Below, in pieces: positions 1 to 7,599 of a DNA stretch of 14,251 nucleotides; the first letter of the stretch is position 1; each line of letters begins with the position of its first letter. The stretch is taken from contig JAGBYV010000016.1 in assembly GCA_017628595.1 (NCBI GenBank), positions 1 to 14,251 on the forward strand. The letters run 5' to 3'. The notes below the pieces were generated by a model. That model made no database searches. It was given only the letters and a program-made list of their open reading frames with translations, and was not told where the DNA came from. Position numbers and translations under genes: made by a program. Source of the DNA: Alistipes sp. GTDB taxonomy: Bacteria > Bacteroidota > Bacteroidia > Bacteroidales > Rikenellaceae.

Positions 1-24
1 GCCCCGAAAGGAGCAGCCTATTTT
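1..24 (-). terminator. Possible terminator hairpin downstream of the tricorn protease gene, cut by the window edge
   Basis: Positions 1-5 (GCCCC) and 10-14 (GGAGC) pair around the four-base loop GAAA (UUUC on the minus strand), with one G-U pair when read on the minus strand. The minus-strand sequence AGGCTGC leading into it suggests the stem continues past the window edge. It lies about 30 bases beyond the stop of the minus-strand protease gene, where a terminator would be expected. The T-run that would confirm it is outside the window. Confidence 0.3.
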
Positions 25-53
25 CATTTATCTGTTTATCAGAAATTGTATTT

Positions 54-3000
54 CTACCAACCCAGATCCTTCATAGTACGTGGTGCGGGAGTCTTGGGCA
101 GAGGTTTGCGGTTCTTGATCTGCTCAAGAGCTACCTCAATAGCCTTATTGAGCTGCTCATCCTCGCCAGCGAACTCCTTGATAGGATTGTTGTCAATCAG
201 AATATCGGGATCTACACCGTGGTTCTCCACAATCCACTCGCCAGTCTTGGCGTCGTAGTTTGTAAAGAAGGGTACGCGAACATCCGTTCCGTCGATATAG
301 GGCAGTGAGCCACTGATACCCACGATACCACCCCATGTGCGAGTACCGATAACAGTACCCAGGTCGTTAGCCTTGAAGCTCCAGGGGAACAGATCACCAT
401 CCGAAGCCGAGTACTTGTCAACCAAAAGCACCTTAGGACCGTGGTGTGTAGCATCGGGAATTGTTCCGTTGCTCTCGCGACCACGATACATGGTCATACG
501 GTAAGCCTGACGCAACAGACGCTCGATAATCATCGGCGATACGTTACCACCACCGTTAGCACGGTCGTCGATAATCAACGCCTCCTTATCCAGCTGGGGA
601 TAGAAGTAACGAGCAAACTCGTTCAGACCCTCAGCACTCATATCGGGAATGTAGATATAACCCACCTTGCCGTTGGTAGCCTCCTCAACCTTGCGGATAT
701 TCTCCTGTACCCAGTTGTAGTGGTAGAGAGGATACTCATTAGCGATGGGGCTTACAACAACCTTACGGGCACCCGCAGCCGATGCAGTGCTATTTACGCT
801 GAGCTCGGTCAAGACGTTAGCCTTGCCTACGAGCAACTTATAGATATTCTTCACGCTCGATGTGGGCACACCGTCAATGGCAACGATATAGTCACCCTCC
901 TTAACGCCTACGCCGGGCTCTGCCAAAGGCGAACGCAGTGTCTGGCTATATACGCCACCAGGCAGAATCTTCTCGATGCGGAAGAAACCGCTCTTATCAC
1001 GCTTCAGCTCAGCACCGAGCAGACCCATAGGAATACGCTCCAGGGCAGGCACCTCACCAGGATTTACGTATGCGTGACCGCAACCTACCTCCGAAATCAT
1101 CTCACCGATGATGTAGTTCAGATCGAGACGAGTCTTGGCATAGGGGACAAGCACCTCATACTTCTTCTTGATAGCCTTCCAGTCAATACCGTGCATATTC
1201 TCCAGATAGAAACCATCACGGAATGCGCGCCACACCTCATCGTAGATCTGTGCCCACTCCTCCATATAATCGACGTGAGCAACCATATCCTTCGTGTTAA
1301 CTGCATCCTTCAGATTAGCCTTGGCTGTGGGGAAGTCAGCAACGAACATCTGACGGCCTCTGGTAAAGAGAGCCTTCTTGCTACCGGGAGTTATAGTGAA
1401 CGATGCATCGGCAACGGTCTCCTCCTTCTGTGTCTTCAGGTCGAAGGCCTTCGTACCACCTGCGGCAGCGTAATATACCTTCTTACCATCAGAGAAGAAG
1501 TTGCGGTATGAACCAGCCGCCAGCGGCAACTTGATGATACGTCCGGGCAGGTTCTCGGGATCAATCTTTACAACAACCTCGCCCTCGGGCTTCTTGGCCG
1601 CATCTACAGCGCCATCGGTGGGAAGCAGCGGCGAGGGGGTATCCTCGGCAAGCATAGCCATATATACACCATTCATGCGGGTATAGATGTGGTTCCACTC
1701 GGTCTGGCTATATGTAGAGTTGAAGTCGCGTGCCGAAGTGAAGATAAGATACTTACCATCGGTGCTGAATACGGGAGCCGACGATGAGTACCAACGCTCC
1801 GTTACGGGATACTCCTTCTTCGTTGCGATGTTATATACATATATTACACTCATCTCGTTCTCGGCGCTCTTCGTATATGTGAGCCACTTGCTGTCGGGCG
1901 AATAAGCCACACCCGAAGGCTCGCCATTGGGATTCTGCATCAGCGTCTGCTTGCTCTTCGATGCTACATCGACAGCCACCAGACGATTCTTGCGGTCGGT
2001 ATAAAGCAGAGTCTTTGAGTCGGGGCTCCAGATCACCTGACGGATGTAGGTATCGCTACCCTTAGTGAGCTGCTGAGGCTCGCCATCCTCGCCCTGCAAC
2101 CACACCTCGGTCTCACCCGTACGGTCGCTGATATAGGCGATCCACTTACCATCGGGACTCCACTTAGCGCCACGCTCGTTAGCACCCGATGTGCGGGTGA
2201 TGTTGCGTGTTACACCCTTCTCCACAGGCACATTGAAGACCTCGCCACGAGCCGTTACAGCTACGCGCTTGCCATCGGGCGAGAGTGATGCTGATGTCAT
2301 CTTGTCAGCCACGTTCTTCATCTCCACGCGGGCGTAGCGATTCTCACCATTAAGTGTGATAGAGATCTTCTCTGCCTTGCGGGTCTTGGGGTCAAACTTG
2401 AAGATATAGCCACCCTGCTCATAGACGATGATTGAACCATCGGTCGAGGGGAATTTGATATCGTAGTCCGAATAGTTGGTCACCTTCTCGGTCTTCTTTG
2501 TAGCGGTGTTGTAAACAAAAAGGTTCATCGTGCGGTCACGATCGCTGATAAAGAAGATCTCCTCGCCAATCCACATAGGGAAGATATCCTGTGACACGTT
2601 GTTGGTGACGTTCTCCACCTTCTTCGATGCGGGATCGTACACCCACACATCGTCGGCCATACCACCCTTATAATACTTCCATGTGCGGAACTCACGCATA
2701 ACGCGGTTGTATGCCAGTTTCTTGCCATCGGGAGAGTAAGAGCAGAAACCACCCTCGGGCAGAGGCAACTGCTCGGGCATATCACCCTCTGCAGATACCG
2801 ACCACAACTTACCGCTGAAGCCGTCGCTGATACGGTTACGGAAGAGAATGTTCTTTCCATCGCGTGTCCATGTCATCACGATGTTGTTGGGACCCATACG
2901 GTCGCCGATGTCATCGCGCTCGTTGGTTGCAGTATAGGTCAAACGCTCGGGCTCTCCACCCATCTTGGGCATAAGATATACCTCGGTGTTGCCATCATAC

Positions 3001-3239
3001 TGCGCCGTAAAGGCAATCTGCTGGCCATCGGGCGAGAAACGAGCAAACATCTCTGTACCCACGTGCGAGGTAAGACGTGTAGCCTCACCACCCGCAATGG
3101 GGACTCTATATAAATCGCCGGCATAGGTAAAGACCACATCCTTACCATTCGTAGCCGGGAAACGCAGCAGACGTGCCTCCTCGGCCTGTGCTGCTACAGC
3201 ACCACCCGCCAGGAGCAGTGCAAGAAATAGCTTTTTCAT
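54..3239 (-). CDS. Tricorn-type S41 family protease, exported
   Basis: A 1061-residue homologue of tricorn protease, a large serine peptidase that trims short peptides. Residues 1-19 are a signal peptide (MKKLFLALLL... ending AQA before EE), so it should act in the cell envelope, unlike archaeal tricorn. Residues 25-600 hold two sets of beta-propeller repeats with many SPDGK-type TolB/PD40 motifs. A helical C1 segment spans about 655-720, a PDZ domain about 735-830, and the S41 catalytic core about 840-1050. Visible catalytic positions are His722 (CGHAYV), Ser946-Asp947 (SASDGD) and Glu1005 (VENHGVDPD), matching tricorn His746, Ser965-Asp966 and Glu1023. The position equivalent to tricorn Ser745 is Gly721. 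The gene starts 17 bases after the end of the broken esterase gene and is probably co-transcribed with it. It ends in TAG. Its natural substrates in Bacteroidales are not known to me; peptide scavenging or envelope turnover is plausible. Confidence 0.9.
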   Translation of the reverse strand: MKKLFLALLLAGGAVAAQAEEARLLRFPATNGKDVVFTYAGDLYRVPIAGGEATRLTSHVGTEMFARFSPDGQQIAFTAQYDGNTEVYLMPKMGGEPERLTYTATNERDDIGDRMGPNNIVMTWTRDGKNILFRNRISDGFSGKLWSVSAEGDMPEQLPLPEGGFCSYSPDGKKLAYNRVMREFRTWKYYKGGMADDVWVYDPASKKVENVTNNVSQDIFPMWIGEEIFFISDRDRTMNLFVYNTATKKTEKVTNYSDYDIKFPSTDGSIIVYEQGGYIFKFDPKTRKAEKISITLNGENRYARVEMKNVADKMTSASLSPDGKRVAVTARGEVFNVPVEKGVTRNITRTSGANERGAKWSPDGKWIAYISDRTGETEVWLQGEDGEPQQLTKGSDTYIRQVIWSPDSKTLLYTDRKNRLVAVDVASKSKQTLMQNPNGEPSGVAYSPDSKWLTYTKSAENEMSVIYVYNIATKKEYPVTERWYSSSAPVFSTDGKYLIFTSARDFNSTYSQTEWNHIYTRMNGVYMAMLAEDTPSPLLPTDGAVDAAKKPEGEVVVKIDPENLPGRIIKLPLAAGSYRNFFSDGKKVYYAAAGGTKAFDLKTQKEETVADASFTITPGSKKALFTRGRQMFVADFPTAKANLKDAVNTKDMVAHVDYMEEWAQIYDEVWRAFRDGFYLENMHGIDWKAIKKKYEVLVPYAKTRLDLNYIIGEMISEVGCGHAYVNPGEVPALERIPMGLLGAELKRDKSGFFRIEKILPGGVYSQTLRSPLAEPGVGVKEGDYIVAIDGVPTSSVKNIYKLLVGKANVLTELSVNSTASAAGARKVVVSPIANEYPLYHYNWVQENIRKVEEATNGKVGYIYIPDMSAEGLNEFARYFYPQLDKEALIIDDRANGGGNVSPMIIERLLRQAYRMTMYRGRESNGTIPDATHHGPKVLLVDKYSASDGDLFPWSFKANDLGTVIGTRTWGGIVGISGSLPYIDGTDVRVPFFTNYDAKTGEWIVENHGVDPDILIDNNPIKEFAGEDEQLNKAIEVALEQIKNRKPLPKTPAPRTMKDLGW

Positions 3240-3256
3240 AATCTATCGTTTATATA

Positions 3257-4444
3257 TTATTTCCAAAGGTTGGGCAGGAACTGATAATAGAGCAGGTGAC
3301 GCCATGTCATAAAGTCATGAGCGCTGAAACCGCCGATATAGTAGTCGTGCTTAACGCCCAACTCCTCCAACTGCTTGTGCAGCAATGTATGGCGAGCCGT
3401 ATCGTTGGTCTCGTAAACACCTGCACCAATGAAGATATAGTCGTAGGCAGCATCCTTCAAAGCCTTCGCATCGCGACCCATAGCCACTGCATCCTCGCCG
3501 AATGCCTTCTCATCGGCAGCGGTCAGAGCGGCGCTCAGGATACCGAGCGAGCCGAAGAGCTCGGGGTTACGGAAGCCGATATACTGTGTATGGCGGCCAC
3601 CCATTGAAAGGCCTGACAGAGCACGACCCTTACGATTGGCAATTGTGCTGTAGTGTGAGTCCACCCAGGGGATGATGCACTCCTTCTACTCGCGCTCCAT
3701 CATCTTGAATGAGAGCTGGCTGTGGTTGGGTGATGAGCGGTGAACGATCTGGTTGTTTACCATGGCAACGATTGTAGGCTCAATCTTACCCTCAGCAATG
3801 AGGTTGTCCATGATCCAGTTCACCTGACCATACTTATACCATGAGTCGGCAGCCTCGCCCGAGCCACCCATCAGATAGAGCACGGGGTACTTCTTGGCGG
3901 GATCGTAGTGGGGAGGTGTATATACCAAAATGGTACGCAGGCCGCCTGTAACGGTTGAGTTGTAGTAGCTTGTTGTAACAGAACCGTGCGCAACATTGGG
4001 GTTGGGATCGTAGTATGCAGGGCCGTCGCCGTGAACATAGAGCAAGCTCGATGCAGGCATCGTACCATGGTTGTGCAACGTATTGGCGGGATCGACGATG
4101 CTCATGCCATCAACGTTGAAAGTGTAGGTATAGACATCGGGGGTGAACGGACCGGCAGTCACCGACCATACGCCCTTGTCGTCCTTGGTCATCTCAGCGC
4201 TCTTGGCCTCCATGCCGCCAGTAAACATTGTACCACGCACCACCACCTTCTGGGCATTGGGAGCCACAAGGCGGAAGGTTACGGTATGATTGTCGTGTAC
4301 CTCGGGAGAGATCACACGTGCACCCATAGGAGCAAGTCCCTCGGTATTGGCTTGCGGATTGTAGGTCTCGTTAACCCACGACTGCTGTGCCGACGCGGTA
4401 AAGGCCATTGCCATCACTGCGCAAAGAAAGAAAAATCGTTTCAT
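3257..4444 (-). pseudogene. Exported CBM48/E-set alpha/beta-hydrolase esterase, interrupted by an in-frame TAG
   Basis: One reading frame of 396 codons, interrupted at codon 253 by TAG (plus-strand positions 3686-3688). The frame is otherwise open on both sides, with no shift. The N-terminal part has a signal peptide (residues 1-19, ending ASA before QQ), an immunoglobulin-like E-set/CBM48 domain (about 45-140) and the first half of an esterase-D-like hydrolase (YPVLYLMGG, about 187-194). After the stop come the nucleophile elbow GLSMGG (Ser280) and the histidine region SAHDFMTWR (His376). The family includes feruloyl and acetylxylan esterases, but no polysaccharide locus is present to suggest a substrate. 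At Gly193 many relatives have the His of an HG motif. The ATG at 4444 is preferred over a TTG three codons upstream because it begins a clean signal peptide. The catalytic Ser and His lie beyond the stop, so the N-terminal product alone should be inactive. A sequencing error or strain-level nonsense mutation is most likely; stop-codon recoding is unlikely because several neighbouring genes end in TAG. Confidence 0.8.
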
Positions 4445-4526
4445 GGTATACAAAATTTTAAGGATTTTCTGTACTTTTTCTGTAATGGTTAGCAGGCTAA
4501 TTATACCTTATAATGAGTAAAAATTG

Positions 4527-4579
4527 GCCCTACAAGGACAAAGATATGAAAAAAATGGCTACCGACACATGAGTAGGGC
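4527..4579. repeat. Inverted repeat GCCCTAC / GTAGGGC around the minus-strand promoter candidate
   Basis: GCCCTAC at 4527-4533 is the exact reverse complement of GTAGGGC at 4573-4579, separated by 39 bases. The right arm is followed on the plus strand by G and then seven T (4581-4587). The pair brackets the proposed minus-strand -33/-7 promoter. It could be a spaced operator, a long-looped terminator-like structure, or chance for a seven-base arm. Confidence 0.35.
4539..4569 (-). promoter_or_regulatory. Bacteroidales-type promoter for the esterase-protease operon
   Basis: On the minus strand TATCTTTG (plus positions 4539-4546) fits the Bacteroidota -7 consensus TAnnTTTG. The four bases TGTG (4566-4569), 19 bases upstream, are a weak match to the -33 TTTG. 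Transcription would begin near 4530-4535, leaving an untranslated leader of about 90 bases before the ATG at 4444. Confidence 0.5.
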
Positions 4580-4615
4580 GTTTTTTTGCTCTGCCGACTA
4601 CAAAATTTGATTCGC

Positions 4616-4646
4616 TTTCAATTTTAAACTATAATTGCTATATTTG
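4616..4646 (+). promoter_or_regulatory. Bacteroidales-type promoter for the arylacetate/aromatic amino acid operon
   Basis: TATATTTG at 4639-4646 is a full match to the TAnnTTTG -7 consensus. TTTC at 4616-4619, 19 bases upstream, is a near match to the -33 TTTG. The start codon of the first gene is 22 bases after the -7 box, so the leader is very short and leaves no room for a riboswitch or attenuator after transcription start. No Shine-Dalgarno sequence is visible before the ATG. Confidence 0.6.
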
Positions 4647-4668
4647 CAAATTCAAAGTCACCCTAAAT

Positions 4669-5418
4669 ATGAGAGTTACCATACTACAGCGCGATATAGC
4701 TTGGGCCAACCCCTCGCTTAACATCGAAAGGCTCAACCAGGCCATCGACCGCAACCCTGGTGCAGACCTATACGTCTTGCCTGAGATGTTCTCGACGGGT
4801 TTCTGCACCGAGCCCCAGGGCATAGCCGAGGGGGCCGACTCCCTGTCGCTCAAGTGGATGACAGAGAAAGCCGCTGCCACAAATGCCGCCATAGCAGGCA
4901 GCATAGCTATAGAGGAGAATGGGCACTACTACAACCGCTTCTATTTTGTTAAGCCCGACGGCGAGGTGACCTCCTACGACAAGCACCATCTATTCACCTA
5001 CGGCGGTGAGCATCTGCGCTTTACGGCGGGAGATGAGCGCAAGACAGTAGAATTCAGAGGCGTAAGGATTATGTTGCAGATATGCTACGACCTGCGTTTC
5101 CCCATATGGGTACGCAACCGCGGCGATTACGATATGATACTCTACGTTGCCAGCTGGCCTACGCCGCGTATCGCAGCATGGAGCGCTCTGCTCGTTGCAC
5201 GTGCCATCGAGAATCAGTGCTACGTTGTGGGAGTAAACCGTGTAGGCGAGGATCCCGCGTGCAAGTACTGCGGAGGCAGCGTAATAATCGATCCCTACGG
5301 CCGAAGGATAGCCTCATGCGAGGATAACACCGAGATGGAGGACTCGGCAGATGTTGACATGGAGGCTTTGGAGGCATTCAGAGAAAAATTTCCCGTACTG
5401 CGGGATGCAGATATTTAG
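4669..5418 (+). CDS. Nitrilase-superfamily omega-amidase (YafV/Nit2-like)
   Basis: A 249-residue carbon-nitrogen hydrolase with the complete Glu-Lys-Cys triad: Glu39 in PEMFSTGF, Lys105 in YDKHHLF and Cys139 in QICYDLRFP. The runs CYDLRFPIW, YVASWP, ARAIENQ and YVVGVNRVG are characteristic of the YafV/Nit2 omega-amidase branch. Those enzymes hydrolyse alpha-ketoglutaramate or alpha-ketosuccinamate, the ketoacids left when glutamine or asparagine donates its amino group, to the dicarboxylate and ammonia. The length is normal and no signal peptide is present, so it is cytoplasmic. It is the first gene of a six-gene plus-strand operon, only 7 bases before iorA. This suggests that it serves the aminotransferase encoded three genes downstream by removing the ketoacid product of glutamine transamination. 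That coupling is inference. The YafV family also acts in methionine salvage, which cannot be excluded here. Confidence 0.85.
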   Translation: MRVTILQRDIAWANPSLNIERLNQAIDRNPGADLYVLPEMFSTGFCTEPQGIAEGADSLSLKWMTEKAAATNAAIAGSIAIEENGHYYNRFYFVKPDGEVTSYDKHHLFTYGGEHLRFTAGDERKTVEFRGVRIMLQICYDLRFPIWVRNRGDYDMILYVASWPTPRIAAWSALLVARAIENQCYVVGVNRVGEDPACKYCGGSVIIDPYGRRIASCEDNTEMEDSADVDMEALEAFREKFPVLRDADI

Positions 5419-5431
5419 TTAGGTTATGATT
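5411..5431 (+). repeat. Leader repeat TTAGGTTATGATT, copy 1, at the iorA start
   Basis: TTAGGTTATGATT at 5419-5431 contains the iorA ATG (5426) and is preceded by ATATTTAG, which holds the TAG stop of the omega-amidase gene. The same 13 bases occur at the paaK start (8942-8954), also after ATATT. No function is known to me. Confidence 0.45.
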
Positions 5432-7018
5432 CAGAAGAGATTACTTTTGGGTGATGAGGCCATAGCATTGGGCGCTATACACGCCGGCATAAGCGGAGTG
5501 TATGCCTACCCCGGTACACCCTCAACCGAGATAACGGAGTTTATCCAGCTTAACGCCCCTGAGGTGCGCAGTCGCTGGTGCACAAACGAGAAGACGGCCA
5601 TGGAGGCGGCTCTCGGCATGTCGTATGCCGGCAAACGTGCTCTGGTATGCATGAAGCATGTGGGCATGAACGTTGCAGCTGACGCCTTCGTAAACTCTGC
5701 CATTACGGGCATCAACGGAGGACTGGTTGTGCTGGCAGCTGATGATCCATCGATGCACTCATCGCAGAACGAGCAGGATTCGCGTTTCTATGGCAAGTTT
5801 GCCATGATTCCCATACTTGAGCCCTCATCACAGCAGGAGGCCTACGATATGATGCCCTACGCCTACTCGCTCTCCGAGCAGATGCGTCTGCCCGTGCTGA
5901 TGCGCGTAGTGACACGCCTGGCTCATTCGCGTGCTGGCGTAGCCACCACAACTCCCCTTGCTCAAAACGGACTGAATCCCGACAGCGAGCGTACACATTG
6001 GGTACTCTTGCCAGGCAATGCACGTCGTCAATACGCCTCACTTGTAGAGAAGCAGACCGCCATCTTGCAGTCAGCCGAGGCATCTGCATACAACCGTCGA
6101 TGCGGCAACGGAGGCGCCAAACTGGGAATTATAGCGTGCGGAATAGCATATAACTATGTCATGGAGTGCAACGCCATGCAGGCTGGCATCCCCGTACTGA
6201 AGGTTTCACAATACCCCATACCCGCAGAGCAGATCAAGGCTCTGGCAGCAGAGTGCGACTCACTGCTCGTAGCCGAGGATGGTCAGCCCGTTGTCGAGGA
6301 GCAAGTACGTTCACTGGTTGGAGGCAACTACCCCGTACTCGGACGTCTTACAGGCGATCTGCCACGCATGGGTGAGCTTACGCCCGACAACGTAGGCAAG
6401 GCACTCGGACACACCTCTGCACCAGCTTTTGCTGCGGCCGAGAATGTTGTACCCCGCCCCCCTGCACTCTGTCAGGGTTGCGGTCACAGAGATGTCTACG
6501 ATGCACTGAACAAGGTGGCAGCAGAGTATAAGGATGCTCGCATCTTCGGCGACATCGGTTGCTACACACTGGGCGCACTGCCCCCCTTCCGTGCCATCGA
6601 CTCATGTGTGGATATGGGCGCTTCAATCACCATGGCCAAAGGTGCTGCCGACGCAGGTCTGCACCCAGCCATAGCCGTTATCGGCGACTCTACATTCACC
6701 CACTCGGGCATGACGGGTCTGCTCGATGCCGTAAACGACAACGCCAACATCACCATCATCATCTCGGATAACCTCACGACGGCCATGACGGGCGGTCAGG
6801 ACTCAGCCGGAACAAATAAGTTTGAGGCTATATGCCTGGGTCTGGGTGTTGAGCCCGAGCATGTACGCGTGGTGGTACCCCTGAAGAAGAACATGGAGGA
6901 GATCACGGCCATCATTCGTGAGGAGATAGAGTATAAGGGCGTTTCGGTTATTATTCCCCGCCGCGAGTGCATACAGACACTGAATCGTAAACTTCGTCAA
7001 AAGAGAGCACAAGAGTAA
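5426..7018 (+). CDS. iorA: Indolepyruvate oxidoreductase alpha subunit, without the ferredoxin domain
   Basis: A 530-residue thiamine-diphosphate subunit of the 2-ketoacid oxidoreductase that interconverts aryl-2-ketoacids (indolepyruvate, phenylpyruvate, hydroxyphenylpyruvate) and aryl-acetyl-CoA plus CO2 and reduced acceptor. The N-terminal pyrimidine-binding domain (about 1-180) has YAYPGTPSTEITE. A middle domain spans about 230-330. The C-terminal diphosphate-binding domain (about 345-515) has LCQGCGHRD, FGDIGCYTLG and the GDSTFTHSG...SDN cofactor motif (420-449). Canonical IorA proteins continue for about 80-100 residues with a two-cluster [4Fe-4S] ferredoxin domain; this one ends right after the catalytic domain. 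Cys349, Cys352, Cys379 and Cys515 fall where pyruvate oxidoreductases bind their proximal cluster, so one cluster may remain. The stop overlaps the iorB ATG by one base (TAATG), implying coupled translation. The family assignment is strong; preference among aryl-ketoacids is not readable from sequence. Confidence 0.92.
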   Translation: MIQKRLLLGDEAIALGAIHAGISGVYAYPGTPSTEITEFIQLNAPEVRSRWCTNEKTAMEAALGMSYAGKRALVCMKHVGMNVAADAFVNSAITGINGGLVVLAADDPSMHSSQNEQDSRFYGKFAMIPILEPSSQQEAYDMMPYAYSLSEQMRLPVLMRVVTRLAHSRAGVATTTPLAQNGLNPDSERTHWVLLPGNARRQYASLVEKQTAILQSAEASAYNRRCGNGGAKLGIIACGIAYNYVMECNAMQAGIPVLKVSQYPIPAEQIKALAAECDSLLVAEDGQPVVEEQVRSLVGGNYPVLGRLTGDLPRMGELTPDNVGKALGHTSAPAFAAAENVVPRPPALCQGCGHRDVYDALNKVAAEYKDARIFGDIGCYTLGALPPFRAIDSCVDMGASITMAKGAADAGLHPAIAVIGDSTFTHSGMTGLLDAVNDNANITIIISDNLTTAMTGGQDSAGTNKFEAICLGLGVEPEHVRVVVPLKKNMEEITAIIREEIEYKGVSVIIPRRECIQTLNRKLRQKRAQE

Positions 7019-7593
7019 TGAAGAAAGATATCATATTGGCAGGTGTGGGAGGCCAGGGCATCCTGACCATTGCCACCATCATAGGCGATGCCGCCGCACG
7101 TCGGGGCATCAACCTCAAGCAGGCCGAGGTTCACGGCATGAGCCAGCGTGGCGGAGATGTGCAGTCAAATCTGCGCCTCTCTACCGATGAGATCTACTCG
7201 GACCTTATAGCACAGGGCGCAGCCGACCTCATCATATCGATGGAGCCAATGGAGGCTCTGCGATACGTAGGTTATCTGCATGCCGAGGGGTGTGTGGTCA
7301 CCTCATCACATCCGTTTAAGAATATTCCCAACTATCCCGACGAGGAGGCTCTGATGGCCGAATTGCAGGCGCTGCCACATACGGCTATCATGCCCATCGA
7401 GGATGTGGCCAAGGAGAACTCGCTGCCCAAGAGTGCAAATATCATCCTGCTGGGCATGGCGGCCAAGTATATTGAGATTCTGTCGGCCGAGGCTCTGCGC
7501 GAGAGTATTGCCCATGTATTTGCATCGAAGGGTGCGGCAGTCGTCGAGCAGAATCAGAGAGCCTTTGATTTGGGACTTAACGCAGTAAAGTAG
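7018..7593 (+). CDS. iorB: Indolepyruvate oxidoreductase beta subunit
   Basis: A 191-residue gamma-type domain of the 2-oxoacid oxidoreductase family, the partner of IorA. The N-terminus has the family motif AGVGGQGILT (8-17), followed by AEVHGMSQRGGDVQSNLRL (about 37-55), where the QRGG segment lies near the coenzyme A and thiamine site in related enzymes. The length is normal for IorB (about 190-200). Only one cysteine is present, so this subunit brings no iron-sulfur cluster. The gene begins on the last base of the iorA stop codon and is followed after 6 bases by the aminotransferase gene. It is cytoplasmic. Confidence 0.92.
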   Translation: MKKDIILAGVGGQGILTIATIIGDAAARRGINLKQAEVHGMSQRGGDVQSNLRLSTDEIYSDLIAQGAADLIISMEPMEALRYVGYLHAEGCVVTSSHPFKNIPNYPDEEALMAELQALPHTAIMPIEDVAKENSLPKSANIILLGMAAKYIEILSAEALRESIAHVFASKGAAVVEQNQRAFDLGLNAVK

Positions 7594-7599
7594 AGAAAA

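Noticed and set aside
441..1511. Long open frame of 356 codons on the plus strand inside the protease gene
   Set aside because: It lies fully antisense to a clearly recognisable protease, has no family motif or signal, and its composition (rich in Leu, Thr, His, Cys) is what the reverse frame of this codon usage gives.
3257..3664. Separate gene starting at GTG 3664 for the esterase C-terminal half
   Set aside because: It begins in the middle of a hydrolase domain without a signal peptide and is in phase with the upstream half, so one interrupted gene explains it better.
3686..3688. TAG as a recoded sense codon (for example pyrrolysine or reassigned glutamine)
   Set aside because: Several other genes in the window use TAG as their natural stop, and no recoding machinery is present here.
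4445..4668. Riboswitch or T-box controlling the aromatic amino acid operon
   Set aside because: The leader after the proposed promoter is only about 15-20 bases, and no conserved riboswitch core is visible.
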